27,137 nt of DNA from Bacteroidales bacterium. GTDB lineage: Bacteria; Bacteroidota; Bacteroidia; Bacteroidales; UBA7960. Position numbers and translations under genes: made by a program. The notes beneath the pieces were generated by a model. The model was not told where the DNA came from. It did no database searches and saw only the letters and a program-made list of their open reading frames with translations. Position 1 is the first letter of the stretch. Every line of letters starts with the position of its first letter. The DNA is taken from assembly GCA_003557765.1 (NCBI GenBank), contig PWNO01000312.1, positions 1 to 27,137 on the forward strand. The letters are read 5' to 3'. This document shows, piece by piece, positions 9,079 through 15,146 of this stretch.

Positions 9079-10170
9079 TCAGCTCTCCATAACCCTCACC
9101 GCAGAGGCCTTAAAGCTCAGCCATACCTTCTTCCCAGGCTGCAGGCTCAGGTTTTGGTGCGATTGCCGGCTCACGGACACCACAAAGGGCACGCCGGCAT
9201 CAACAACCAGCTCCATTCCCGAGCCTGACAAATAAGCCTCACTGACTACCCCTTCAAGCCGGTTGATCGCAGAGGATTCAATTGGTTTTTCGGACACGAT
9301 GATGTCTTCCTGTGGGATCATCACATACCCACATTGATGGCCGTCCTTTCCAAGGTAATGGATCGACACCCGGTCGTTTACGATCGCCTTGTGTAAGCCC
9401 TCATCGCCAGCATGCGTCGCCGCTTTGCAGCGGAAAAGGTTCTTTATGCCGCTGAAACGCGCCACAAACTCATTGCGCGGATGACGAAAAACCTCTTCCG
9501 GTGTGCCGTGCTGAACCAGCCTGCCATTTTCCACGACGGCCACCTTGTTCGCGAGGGTGGCGGCTTCCATGAAATCGTGTGTTACGTGGATCATGGTTTT
9601 ATTGCTCTTGTGGATGTTTCTCAGGACGCGCCTGAGTTCGCCCTTCAATTTGACATCCAGGTTGGAAAGGGGTTCATCAAGCAGCAATACCCTGGGGTCG
9701 GAGGCCAGGGTGCGGGCCAGAGCCACACGCTGTGCCTCACCGCCCGAAAGCGTACCGGGATATCGATCCAGCAAATGAGATACCTCCACCTGCCTGGCAA
9801 GATCCATAACCCGTGTCTTACGGTCATCGGCCGACAAAGGCTTGTTGCGTAAGGGATACGCAATATTTTTCAAAACGTTCAGGTGCGGAAATAGCGACAG
9901 GTCCTGGTATACCAGGCCTATTCCCCTGCCCTGAACCTTATCTCTGGTAATATCCTTGCCGTTTAACAATATTCTTCCTTTCGCCGGCCTTACGAGTCCA
10001 GCCAGCGCCTCCAGCAGCACCGTCTTGCCAGCACCCGACACACCCAGCAGGGCCAGGTAGTCTCCCTGCATCACATCCAGGTGGATGCCTTCCAGCGCAA
10101 AAGCCCGGAACCTGACGCTGAGGTCGCGGATTTGCAAAACAGGGCGGTTGTTATGTTCGTTGCTATGCAT
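9079..10170 (-). CDS. wtpC: Tungstate/molybdate ABC transporter ATP-binding protein
   Basis: ATPase subunit of an oxyanion importer, cytoplasmic face. 363 aa, the usual length for ModC/WtpC-type ATPases with a C-terminal TOBE domain. Walker A GVSGAGKT (43-50), Q-loop Q89, signature LSGGEAQR (141-148), Walker B VLLLDEP (161-167), and the switch His in VTHD (about 197). Residues about 300-363 (RLEGVVSEAYLSGSGMELVV...KVWLSFKASAVRV) form a TOBE/MOP-like domain, which in ModC binds molybdate or tungstate. Alternatives within the family (sulfate, polyamine, iron) are less likely because of the neighbouring pterin and AOR genes. Follows the permease gene on the same strand. Tungstate as the main substrate is inference from aor. 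Confidence 0.87.
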   Translation of the reverse strand: MHSNEHNNRPVLQIRDLSVRFRAFALEGIHLDVMQGDYLALLGVSGAGKTVLLEALAGLVRPAKGRILLNGKDITRDKVQGRGIGLVYQDLSLFPHLNVLKNIAYPLRNKPLSADDRKTRVMDLARQVEVSHLLDRYPGTLSGGEAQRVALARTLASDPRVLLLDEPLSNLDVKLKGELRRVLRNIHKSNKTMIHVTHDFMEAATLANKVAVVENGRLVQHGTPEEVFRHPRNEFVARFSGIKNLFRCKAATHAGDEGLHKAIVNDRVSIHYLGKDGHQCGYVMIPQEDIIVSEKPIESSAINRLEGVVSEAYLSGSGMELVVDAGVPFVVSVSRQSHQNLSLQPGKKVWLSFKASAVRVMES

Positions 10171-10184
10171 AATGTATAGTTAAT

Positions 10185-10251
10185 GACGAAAGGACAAAAA
10201 GACAAAAGGACGAAAGGACAAAATGTCTAAAGGTCGAAAGGTCGAAAAGTC
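10185..10251 (-). repeat. 8-bp array (8 units) before the transporter ATPase gene
   Basis: Minus-strand units GACTTTTC, GACCTTTC, GACCTTTA, GACATTTT, GTCCTTTC, GTCCTTTT, GTCTTTTT, GTCCTTTC and a final GTC, with no register break; the last base is 14 nt before the start at 10170. The array changes from GAC-type to GTC-type units towards the gene. Confidence 0.92.
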
Positions 10252-10273
10252 CGGGCTCCCTGTTGTCCCAAGG

Positions 10274-10303
10274 TAATCTCAACCTTAACCTTAATCTTAA
10301 CCT
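10274..10303 (-). repeat. 6-bp GGTTAA-type array
   Basis: Minus-strand GGTTAA, GATTAA, GGTTAA, GGTTGA, GATTAC, between the 7-bp array and the 8-bp array in the permease-ATPase spacer. The same hexamer type occurs after moaD (14065-14094), upstream of aor (about 11635-11690) and upstream of fhs (about 22130-22160). Confidence 0.75.
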
Positions 10304-10304
10304 T

Positions 10305-10360
10305 CTTACTGCTTACTGCCTACTTCTTACTTCTTACTACCTACTTCTTACTACCTACTC
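10305..10360 (-). repeat. 7-bp array (8 units) overlapping the permease stop codon
   Basis: Plus-strand units CTTACTG, CTTACTG, CCTACTT, CTTACTT, CTTACTA, CCTACTT, CTTACTA, CCTACTC: eight consecutive units of 7. On the coding strand each unit reads nAGTARG, so it contains TAG or TAA; because 7 is not a multiple of 3, the array places stops in all three frames. It begins within the last codons and stop (10355-10357) of the permease. Confidence 0.92.
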
Positions 10361-11152
10361 CCCGCCATGGCGCATCGCCACCGGCTTCCCTGACAGCATG
10401 CGCATCAGCACGAACACGACCAGGCAAACGATCACAAACACAGCTGCTACGGGGCGTGCATAGGCCAGCCCGAAAGAGGCAAAACGTTCCCAGATCAGCA
10501 CGGGTGTAACCATGGGGTGGTAGGCGATGATCACGACGGCCCCGAACTCGCTTAGGCCGCGGGCCCACATCATGGTGAGGCCAGTCAGGATTTGGCGTTT
10601 TGCCAGAGGCAATGAAATGGTAAAAAAGACCCGCCAGGGTGAGGCACCCAGGTTGAGGGCTGCCTTTTCGAGCTTTTCCGGCACCGCTTCAAAGCCGTCC
10701 CTTGCAGCATTGATCAGGTAGGGAATGCTCACAAAGGCCATGGCGACCACGATTCCGGCCATGCCTCCCACGAACGGAATTCCCGCGGCTTCACCAGCCT
10801 GTCCAATCCAGGTGCCCCGGCTGATAACACCCAAAAGGGCAATACCTGCCGCTGAGTGGGGAATGACCACGGGCAAGTCCACAAGGCCATTGACAAAGCC
10901 CCTTCCCAGAAACTTCTTGCGCGCAAGCACGTATGACAGCGGGATCGCAAGCACACCAAACACCATCACACCCACAAGGGAGCTTAGGAGTGTAAGCCTG
11001 ATGCTGCGCATCACCTCCTCATCAGCAACGGTTGCCGCGTACTGGGCACCAGATGTCTGCAAAAACATACCCGCCAGTGGAGCTACGATGAATAGCAGCA
11101 CCAATCCGCTGACAAATAAAAACACCAGGCTTGTTTTCCAACTCTGAAGCAT
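10355..11152 (-). CDS. wtpB: Tungstate/molybdate ABC transporter permease
   Basis: Inner-membrane permease subunit, 265 aa, with about six hydrophobic segments (first at residues 8-28, last at 237-255). The cytoplasmic EAA loop is visible as EKAALNLGASPWRVFFTISLP. The segment GLSEFGAVVIIAYHPMVTP followed by WERFASFGLAYARPV resembles WtpB and archaeal ModB permeases as I recall them, more than CysT-type sulfate permeases. First gene of the minus-strand set permease - ATPase - activator. The periplasmic binding protein normally encoded with these subunits is not present on either side. A candidate promoter lies about 330 nt upstream, leaving a long leader with a hairpin just before the gene. 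The tungstate-versus-molybdate choice is inference. Confidence 0.85.
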   Translation of the reverse strand: MLQSWKTSLVFLFVSGLVLLFIVAPLAGMFLQTSGAQYAATVADEEVMRSIRLTLLSSLVGVMVFGVLAIPLSYVLARKKFLGRGFVNGLVDLPVVIPHSAAGIALLGVISRGTWIGQAGEAAGIPFVGGMAGIVVAMAFVSIPYLINAARDGFEAVPEKLEKAALNLGASPWRVFFTISLPLAKRQILTGLTMMWARGLSEFGAVVIIAYHPMVTPVLIWERFASFGLAYARPVAAVFVIVCLVVFVLMRMLSGKPVAMRHGGE

Positions 11153-11172
11153 GTCTTATTTACTGTTTTATC

Positions 11173-11191
11173 TCTCCTGCTTACCAGGAGA
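11173..11191 (-). promoter_or_regulatory. Hairpin in wtpB leader, contains the only SD-like sequence
   Basis: Perfect 7-bp stem TCTCCTG / CAGGAGA with a 5-nt loop. On the minus strand the second arm holds AGGAGA, the only Shine-Dalgarno-like run before wtpB, about 20 nt from its ATG. A role in translational control is possible, but the spacing is longer than normal for an SD. Confidence 0.45.
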
Positions 11192-11264
11192 CCTGTAAGG
11201 GCATTTGCCTTAATAGCCCATTGCAAAGCGAACAAACCGGGCTGCAAAACATTTCGTGCCAGGC

Positions 11265-11320
11265 ACTGAGCGCAGGGTACTGAGCGCCGGGTACTGAGCG
11301 CCGGGTACTGAGCGCCGGGT
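11265..11320. repeat. Four 14-bp tandem repeats
   Basis: Units ACTGAGCGCMGGGT at 11265, 11279, 11293 and 11307; the first has A and the other three C at the variable position. The three C copies are identical, so the expansion looks recent. It lies inside the presumed wtpB leader. The core CACTGAGCGCAG resembles a fragment of short repeats I recall from Bacteroidota genomes (inference). Confidence 0.9.
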
Positions 11321-11480
11321 CGCCTTTGAAAAAACTGAATCCGGCCCATTGACAGCGCCTATGATGCAGACACACTCACACGCCAAATAAACCCCATAAT
11401 CGTCGCAATTTTTATTTGATCTGAATAAAACCCGAACAGTTTTGCTGTGTAAATCTTGAACGCTGTTCATTTTTCGCACA

Positions 11481-11512
11481 CAAACATACGCGATTTCTGT
11501 TAAGATTCCAAA
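11481..11512 (-). promoter_or_regulatory. Candidate Bacteroidota promoter for the wtpB operon
   Basis: On the minus strand: TTTG (11512-11509), a 20-nt spacer, then TATGTTTG (11488-11481), matching TTTG / TAnnTTTG in sequence and spacing. Transcription would start near 11474, giving a leader of about 320 nt before wtpB. Confidence 0.55.
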
Positions 11513-11529
11513 CAGCATACACGATTTAT
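11485..11529. repeat. Pair of direct repeats, possible activator sites
   Basis: CATACGCGATTTCT (11485-11498) and CATACACGATTTAT (11516-11529) match at 12 of 14 positions and are 31 bp apart, about three helical turns. They lie about 60-105 bp upstream of the sigma-54-like promoter and overlap the minus-strand promoter, a suitable place for enhancer sites of the nearby activator. Function is inference. Confidence 0.4.
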
Positions 11530-11589
11530 CAAAAGTTTAATATATCGACATTCGTTGCTTTCTTTTGATAATAAGACGTTTATATGATT

Positions 11590-11605
11590 TGGCAAGCGCC
11601 TTGAT
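11590..11605 (+). promoter_or_regulatory. Candidate sigma-54 promoter of aor
   Basis: TGGCAAGCGCCTTGAT compared with consensus TGGCACGnnnnTTGCW: the -24 GG and the TTG of the -12 box are present at the canonical distance; mismatches are A for C at the sixth position and A for C at -12. Transcription would start near 11616, 205 nt before aor. The -12 mismatch keeps confidence moderate. Confidence 0.42.
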
Positions 11606-11695
11606 ACAACAATGCATAAACATTACAAATTCGAAGGTTGAGGCGCTGTTGAGGTGGGGGTAGAGATTGAGGTTGAGGTGAAGGTTGAGGATTTA

Positions 11696-11719
11696 GACTT
11701 TTTGACTTTTCGCCATTTC
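11696..11719 (+). repeat. Short 8-bp array upstream of aor
   Basis: GACTTTTT, GACTTTTC, GCCATTTC: three units of the type found before the cofactor genes, but here 102 nt from the start codon instead of 5-15 nt. Confidence 0.75.
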
Positions 11720-11821
11720 CACATATTGCCAATAGTTAAACAAATACAATCAGCATAACCACTTTAAAACAACATTGATTATCTTAAGCCAACATCAATA
11801 TATTCACAAAAAACCAATCAC

Positions 11822-13618
11822 ATGAACGGATACGCAGGAAAAATTTTAAGGGTCAACTTAAGTGACCACACTTACAAAACCGAAGAACTGGACAAGGACA
11901 AGGCGCTCAAATTCATTGGCGGCCGCGGCCTGGGTTCCAAAATCATGGCGGAAGAGGTACCGCCCACAGTAGATGCATTTGACCCGGAAAACAAAGTCAT
12001 CATCGCCACGGGGCCGCTTACAGGAACACCCACCCCGGCAGGTGGACGCTACATGGTAATCACCAAGTCGCCACTCACCGGGACCATCGCCTCATCAAAC
12101 TCAGGAGGTTTCTGGGGCTCCGAACTCAAGTTTGCAGGTTACGACCTGCTGATTCTCGAAGGAAAGTCGCCCAAGCCCGTCAACATCTTCATTGAAGACG
12201 ACAAGATCTCCTTCAAGGATGCCGCCCACGTGTGGGGAAAGATCGTAAGTGAAACCACGAGCATCCTGGCCAAAGAGGCTCCAGACAAGGCTAAAATCCT
12301 TTGCATCGGCCCTGGCGGAGAGAATCTGTCAAAGATCTCAGCCGTGATGAACGACATCAACCGGGCTGCTGGCCGTTCAGGTGTTGGCGCCGTAGTGGGT
12401 TCAAAAAACCTGAAAGCCATTGTCGTGAAAGGGTCTTCGAAACCATCCATCGCCGACCCCGACAAGCTAAAAGAAGTTGTAAAGGAGTCGCGCGGTAAGA
12501 TCAAAGACAACGGCGTTACCGGTCAGGGGCTGCCTACATATGGTACTGCCGTATTGGTCAACATCATCAATGAAGGCGGGGTGTTCCCCACCAACAACTT
12601 CCAGACCACCTATTTCGACAAAGCAGAAAACATTAGCGGGGAGCACCTGGCCGAAAACTTTTTGATCAAGCGCGAGTCTTGTTTTGCCTGCCCCATTGCC
12701 TGTGGCCGTTATACCAAGGCAGACGAGGTGGAAGGTGGCGGGCCGGAGTACGAGACCATCTGGGCTTTTGGTGCTGCTTGTGGCGTAGATGACATGAAAG
12801 CCGTGATCAAAGCTAACTTCTGGTGCAACGAGATGGGGCTCGACACCATTTCTGCCGGAGTCACCATCGCAGCCGCCATGGAGCTTTACCAGCGCGGCAA
12901 GATCACCGACGCAGACATTGACGATGGTCTGAGCCTGAAGTGGGGTGCCGGCGACAGCCTGATGGAATGGGTGAAAAAGATGGGACGCCGCGAAGGACTC
13001 ATCGGTGACAAGATGGCCGAAGGATCATACCGCATGGCAGAACACTTTGGCATGCCTGAGGTATCCATGGCAGTTAAGAAACAGGAGTTGCCCGCATACG
13101 ACCCCAGGGGCATCCGTGGCCAGGGACTGCAATATGCCACATCCAACAGGGGTGGCTGCCACGTGCGCGGATACTTGATCTCGCCCGAAATCCTTGGACT
13201 GCCACAGAAACTTGACCGCTTTGCCATCGACGGCAAGGCTGAATGGGTAAAGATCTTCCAGGACCTCACCGCCTTCATCGACAGTGCCGGGCTCTGCTTG
13301 TTTACCTCTTTTGCCATCGACGGGGAAGGCTATGCGAAGCTCACGAACGCCGTACTGGGCACAGACTTCACCCAGGAAGACATCCTGGAGGCAGGCGATC
13401 GCATCTGGAACCTGGAGCGTGACTATAACCTGAAAGCAGGCATCGACCCATCACAGGACACCCTGCCCAAACGCTTGCTCAATGACCCCATTCCAGATGG
13501 TCCTTCTAAAGGCAATGTGACCCGACTGGATGAGATGCTGCCGAAATACTATGAAATCAGGGGCTGGTCAGAAAAGGGCATCCCCAAATCAGAAACCCTG
13601 GAAAAGCTGGGTGTATAA
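11822..13618 (+). CDS. aor: Aldehyde ferredoxin oxidoreductase (tungsten enzyme)
   Basis: Oxidises aldehydes to carboxylates with ferredoxin, or the reverse, using a bis-pyranopterin tungsten cofactor and a [4Fe-4S] cluster; cytosolic. 598 aa, close to Pyrococcus furiosus AOR (605 aa). It starts MNGYAGKILRVNLS, typical for the family. The cluster ligands are C287, C290, C294 (CFACPIAC) and C492 (DSAGLCLF), the same spacing as C288/C291/C295/C494 in P. furiosus. The active-site Glu lies in GPEYETIW (about E311) and the His in GGCHVRG (H447). Typical AOR pterin-binding stretches, for example GGRGLGSKI and AGRSGVGAVVGSKNLKA, are present. Alone between a control region and a hairpin terminator, so probably monocistronic. 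Substrate unknown. Confidence 0.96.
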   Translation: MNGYAGKILRVNLSDHTYKTEELDKDKALKFIGGRGLGSKIMAEEVPPTVDAFDPENKVIIATGPLTGTPTPAGGRYMVITKSPLTGTIASSNSGGFWGSELKFAGYDLLILEGKSPKPVNIFIEDDKISFKDAAHVWGKIVSETTSILAKEAPDKAKILCIGPGGENLSKISAVMNDINRAAGRSGVGAVVGSKNLKAIVVKGSSKPSIADPDKLKEVVKESRGKIKDNGVTGQGLPTYGTAVLVNIINEGGVFPTNNFQTTYFDKAENISGEHLAENFLIKRESCFACPIACGRYTKADEVEGGGPEYETIWAFGAACGVDDMKAVIKANFWCNEMGLDTISAGVTIAAAMELYQRGKITDADIDDGLSLKWGAGDSLMEWVKKMGRREGLIGDKMAEGSYRMAEHFGMPEVSMAVKKQELPAYDPRGIRGQGLQYATSNRGGCHVRGYLISPEILGLPQKLDRFAIDGKAEWVKIFQDLTAFIDSAGLCLFTSFAIDGEGYAKLTNAVLGTDFTQEDILEAGDRIWNLERDYNLKAGIDPSQDTLPKRLLNDPIPDGPSKGNVTRLDEMLPKYYEIRGWSEKGIPKSETLEKLGV

Positions 13619-13663
13619 AGCCCGCTTGGCCTTCCGGGACGCAAACCATAGCCCATTTGGCAG

Positions 13664-13706
13664 AGACTGCCTGCTCAACCCACACGGGTGGCGCAGGCAG
13701 TCTTTT
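13664..13706 (+). terminator. Hairpin terminator after aor
   Basis: Perfect 11-bp stem AGACTGCCTGC / GCAGGCAGTCT, 18-nt loop, followed by only TTT. It lies 46 nt after the aor stop and probably separates aor from the moaD set, perhaps incompletely because the T-run is short. Confidence 0.7.
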
Positions 13707-13732
13707 CAACATGTTGACATTAATTTATACAA

Positions 13733-13849
13733 ATGAACCGAGCACTTATGCACTCGACGAAGCCAATGGCCCATTCCAGGATTTTTGCAAACACAGGAGA
13801 ATGTTTATTAGGACGTTTCGATATGTTGACATTAATTAAAAACACATGA
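13733..13849 (+). CDS. Possible 38-codon leader ORF overlapping moaD start
   Basis: Begins at the first ATGAAC of the duplicated leader (MNRALMHSTKPM...) and ends with a TGA that overlaps the moaD ATG as ATGA, the arrangement used for translational coupling. No similarity recognised and no Shine-Dalgarno. It may be chance or a by-product of the duplication. Confidence 0.2.
   Translation: MNRALMHSTKPMAHSRIFANTGECLLGRFDMLTLIKNT
13812..13835 (+). repeat. Degenerate 8-bp array before moaD
   Basis: GACGTTTC, GATATGTT, GACATTAA: three units in register with a period of 8, ending 10 nt before the moaD ATG. Weaker than the other arrays. Confidence 0.5.
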
Positions 13850-14070
13850 ACATCAAAGTCAGGCTATTTGCCACCCTGCGGGAAAACCGCGGAAAGGAAC
13901 TGGAACTGTCTCTGCAGGATCAAGCCACCCCCGGAGACATCATCCAGGAACTTGGGATTGCCAAATCGGATGTGGCCATACTGCTGGTGAATGGCAGGGA
14001 TGGGGACTTCTCCCAAAAGCTGCGTGAAAGTGACGTGGTGTCGATATTCCCCCCGGTGGGTGGAGGTTAA
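13846..14070 (+). CDS. moaD: MoaD/ThiS-family sulfur carrier
   Basis: Small ubiquitin-like protein whose C-terminal glycine is adenylated by an E1-like enzyme and converted to a thiocarboxylate that supplies sulfur for the pterin dithiolene. 74 aa, normal for MoaD. It starts MNIKVRLFATLRENRGKELEL (beta-grasp fold) and ends VVSIFPPVGGG, the Gly-Gly tail directly before the stop. The neighbouring ThiF-like gene is its probable activating partner. MoaE, the other subunit of molybdopterin synthase, is not encoded in the window. The stop codon is the first of five GGYTRA units. Confidence 0.9.
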   Translation: MNIKVRLFATLRENRGKELELSLQDQATPGDIIQELGIAKSDVAILLVNGRDGDFSQKLRESDVVSIFPPVGGG

Positions 14071-14094
14071 GGCTGAGGCTAAGGTTGAGGTTAA
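14065..14094 (+). repeat. 6-bp array (5 units) beginning in the moaD stop codon
   Basis: GGTTAA, GGCTGA, GGCTAA, GGTTGA, GGTTAA. The first unit is the last Gly codon plus the TAA of moaD; each following unit adds another in-frame stop (TGA, TAA, TGA, TAA). Confidence 0.9.
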
Positions 14095-14126
14095 GATCCG
14101 TCATTCCGAACGAACGTGAGGAATCT
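14094..14126. repeat. REP-like imperfect inverted repeat
   Basis: AGATCC at 14094-14099 and GGAATCT at 14120-14126 are inverted copies apart from one extra base, flanking TCATTCCGAACGAACGTGA. I recall similar CATTCCGAAC...GAGGAATCT elements scattered in Bacteroidota intergenic DNA; only this copy is seen here. Confidence 0.5.
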
Positions 14127-14209
14127 GATGGCTTACCGGGGTAAAATGTTTTTGGGTTAAGGGGTTGTGGGTTTATGGGGTTAAAGGGTTGAGCAGTGGC
14201 AGGATGGCG

Positions 14210-14238
14210 TTTGGCCGCCGCAATGTTTTGTATCTTTG
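14210..14238 (+). promoter_or_regulatory. Candidate Bacteroidota promoter for the ThiF-like/moeA set
   Basis: TTTG (14210-14213), 17-nt spacer, TATCTTTG (14231-14238): both boxes match TTTG / TAnnTTTG. Transcription would begin near 14245, so the 8-bp array at 14327-14365 would be in the 5' untranslated RNA. Confidence 0.55.
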
Positions 14239-14326
14239 TATCCGAATTTAGCTGGTGAGCCACTTGACCCTCCCGGCAATTTCAGCAATTCCACGCCGGA
14301 ACCCGGGTAAGCATTTGATAGTTTAA

Positions 14327-14365
14327 GCCTTTTGACTTTTAGATATTTCGACTTTTTGACTTTTT
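14327..14365 (+). repeat. 8-bp array (5 units) before ThiF-like gene
   Basis: GCCTTTT (7 nt), GACTTTTA, GATATTTC, GACTTTTT, GACTTTTT, ending 13 nt before the start at 14379. Confidence 0.88.
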
Positions 14366-14378
14366 TACCTTATTTACC

Positions 14379-15059
14379 ATGAACGATCGTTACATCCGCA
14401 ACGAAAACATGCTGAGCCACGAAGAAAACCAATCGCTACGCAAGCGCAAGGTGGTGGTGGTGGGTTGTGGCGGCCTTGGCGGCCATATTATCGAGATGCT
14501 TGCCAGGCTGGGGATAGGGCACCTGACCCTTATCGATGGCGACGTGTTTGAACCTTCCAACCTGAACAGGCAGCTGCTGTCCTTGCCGGATAACATAGGA
14601 AAGCCTAAAACGGAAGTCGCTGCAGGAAGGGTCAGCGCAGTGAACCCCGACATCGCGGTGACTGTGCACCAGGCTTTTGTCACGAAAGACAACGCAAAAG
14701 ACCTGCTTCAGGGCCACGATGTGATCTGTGATGCCCTGGACAACATATCCAGCCGGCGTGTCGTTGAACAGGCAGCGGAAGAGCTGAACATCCCGATGGT
14801 TTTCGCCGCCATTGCCGGATGGTATGCCCAGGTAGGCACCATCATGCCCGGTAGCCGGCTCCTTGACAAGATCTATCCGCCTGATACAGATAAGGGAGCA
14901 GAAACCAAACTGGGCAACCCCTCTTTCACGCCCGCACTGGCCGCTTCGCTCCAGGTGGCAGAGTGCCTGAAACTGCTGGTCAACAAGGAAGGCATCCTGA
15001 AAAACAAACTGCTGATGGTCGATGTGCTGGAGCACGAATACCAGGTCATCGAAATATAA
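14379..15059 (+). CDS. ThiF/MoeB/HesA-family E1-like adenylyltransferase
   Basis: Adenylates the C-terminal glycine of a ubiquitin-like sulfur carrier, here most likely MoaD, with ATP. 226 aa. GCGGLGG (29-35) is the nucleotide-binding loop; LIDGDVFEPSNLNRQ (51-65) carries the Asp and Arg of the ATP site; DALDN (118-122) is the Mg-binding segment. MoeB proper has two CxxC pairs that bind zinc; none is present, since the only cysteines are in the loop, before DALDN and near the C-terminus. There is also no rhodanese domain. The activity (MoeB-like or ThiF-like) is therefore assigned from the neighbours moaD and moeA. Confidence 0.88.
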   Translation: MNDRYIRNENMLSHEENQSLRKRKVVVVGCGGLGGHIIEMLARLGIGHLTLIDGDVFEPSNLNRQLLSLPDNIGKPKTEVAAGRVSAVNPDIAVTVHQAFVTKDNAKDLLQGHDVICDALDNISSRRVVEQAAEELNIPMVFAAIAGWYAQVGTIMPGSRLLDKIYPPDTDKGAETKLGNPSFTPALAASLQVAECLKLLVNKEGILKNKLLMVDVLEHEYQVIEI

Positions 15060-15099
15060 GAAGCCCCAGGCCAACTATTCCCAAAGTTATATCGCAACG

Positions 15100-15131
15100 G
15101 ACATTTTGACCTTTCGCCTTTTTGACTTTTA
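15100..15131 (+). repeat. 8-bp array (4 units) before moeA
   Basis: GACATTTT, GACCTTTC, GCCTTTTT, GACTTTTA, ending 15 nt before the moeA start. It occupies over a third of the 87-nt spacer. Confidence 0.9.
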
Positions 15132-15146
15132 GACAAAAACATCCAT

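Larger units (their letters stand above)
11153..11821. other. Divergent control region between wtpB and aor
   Basis: 669 nt without a convincing gene. From left to right: hairpin before wtpB (11173-11191), four 14-bp tandem repeats (11265-11320), a minus-strand TTTG/TAnnTTTG promoter candidate (11481-11512), a pair of 14-bp direct repeats (11485-11529), a sigma-54-like promoter (11590-11605), GGTTGA-type repeats (11635-11690) and a short 8-bp array (11696-11719). I could not recognise a molybdenum/tungsten-cofactor riboswitch by eye. Confidence 0.65.
13711..13851 (+). repeat. Duplicated moaD translation-start leader
   Basis: ATGTTGACATTAATT occurs at 13711-13725 and 13823-13837; each copy is followed 7-8 nt later by ATGAAC (13733 and 13846). 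The second ATGAAC is the moaD start. Confidence 0.75.
14071..14378. other. Intergenic region moaD to ThiF-like gene
   Basis: 308 nt, no gene. Holds the GGYTRA array, an imperfect inverted repeat (14094-14126), a GGGTTA-rich stretch (14150-14190), a promoter candidate (14210-14238) and an 8-bp array (14327-14365). Confidence 0.7.

Noticed and set aside
11234..11266. TGGCACG followed by TTGCA on the minus strand, resembling a sigma-54 promoter for wtpB
   Set aside because: The two boxes are 3 nt too far apart; sigma-54 spacing is strict.
11210..11470. Cys-containing 86-codon frame (MNSVQDLHSK...) in the wtpB leader, minus strand
   Set aside because: It reads through the 14-bp tandem repeats and would start within a few nt of the presumed transcript start; no ribosome site. 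Probably chance.
11822..13618. Frameshift or truncation in aor
   Set aside because: Length and all cluster and active-site residues agree with a full-length enzyme.
14065..14094. Telomere-like GGTTAA repeat
   Set aside because: Interstitial, only five degenerate units, in a bacterial gene context.
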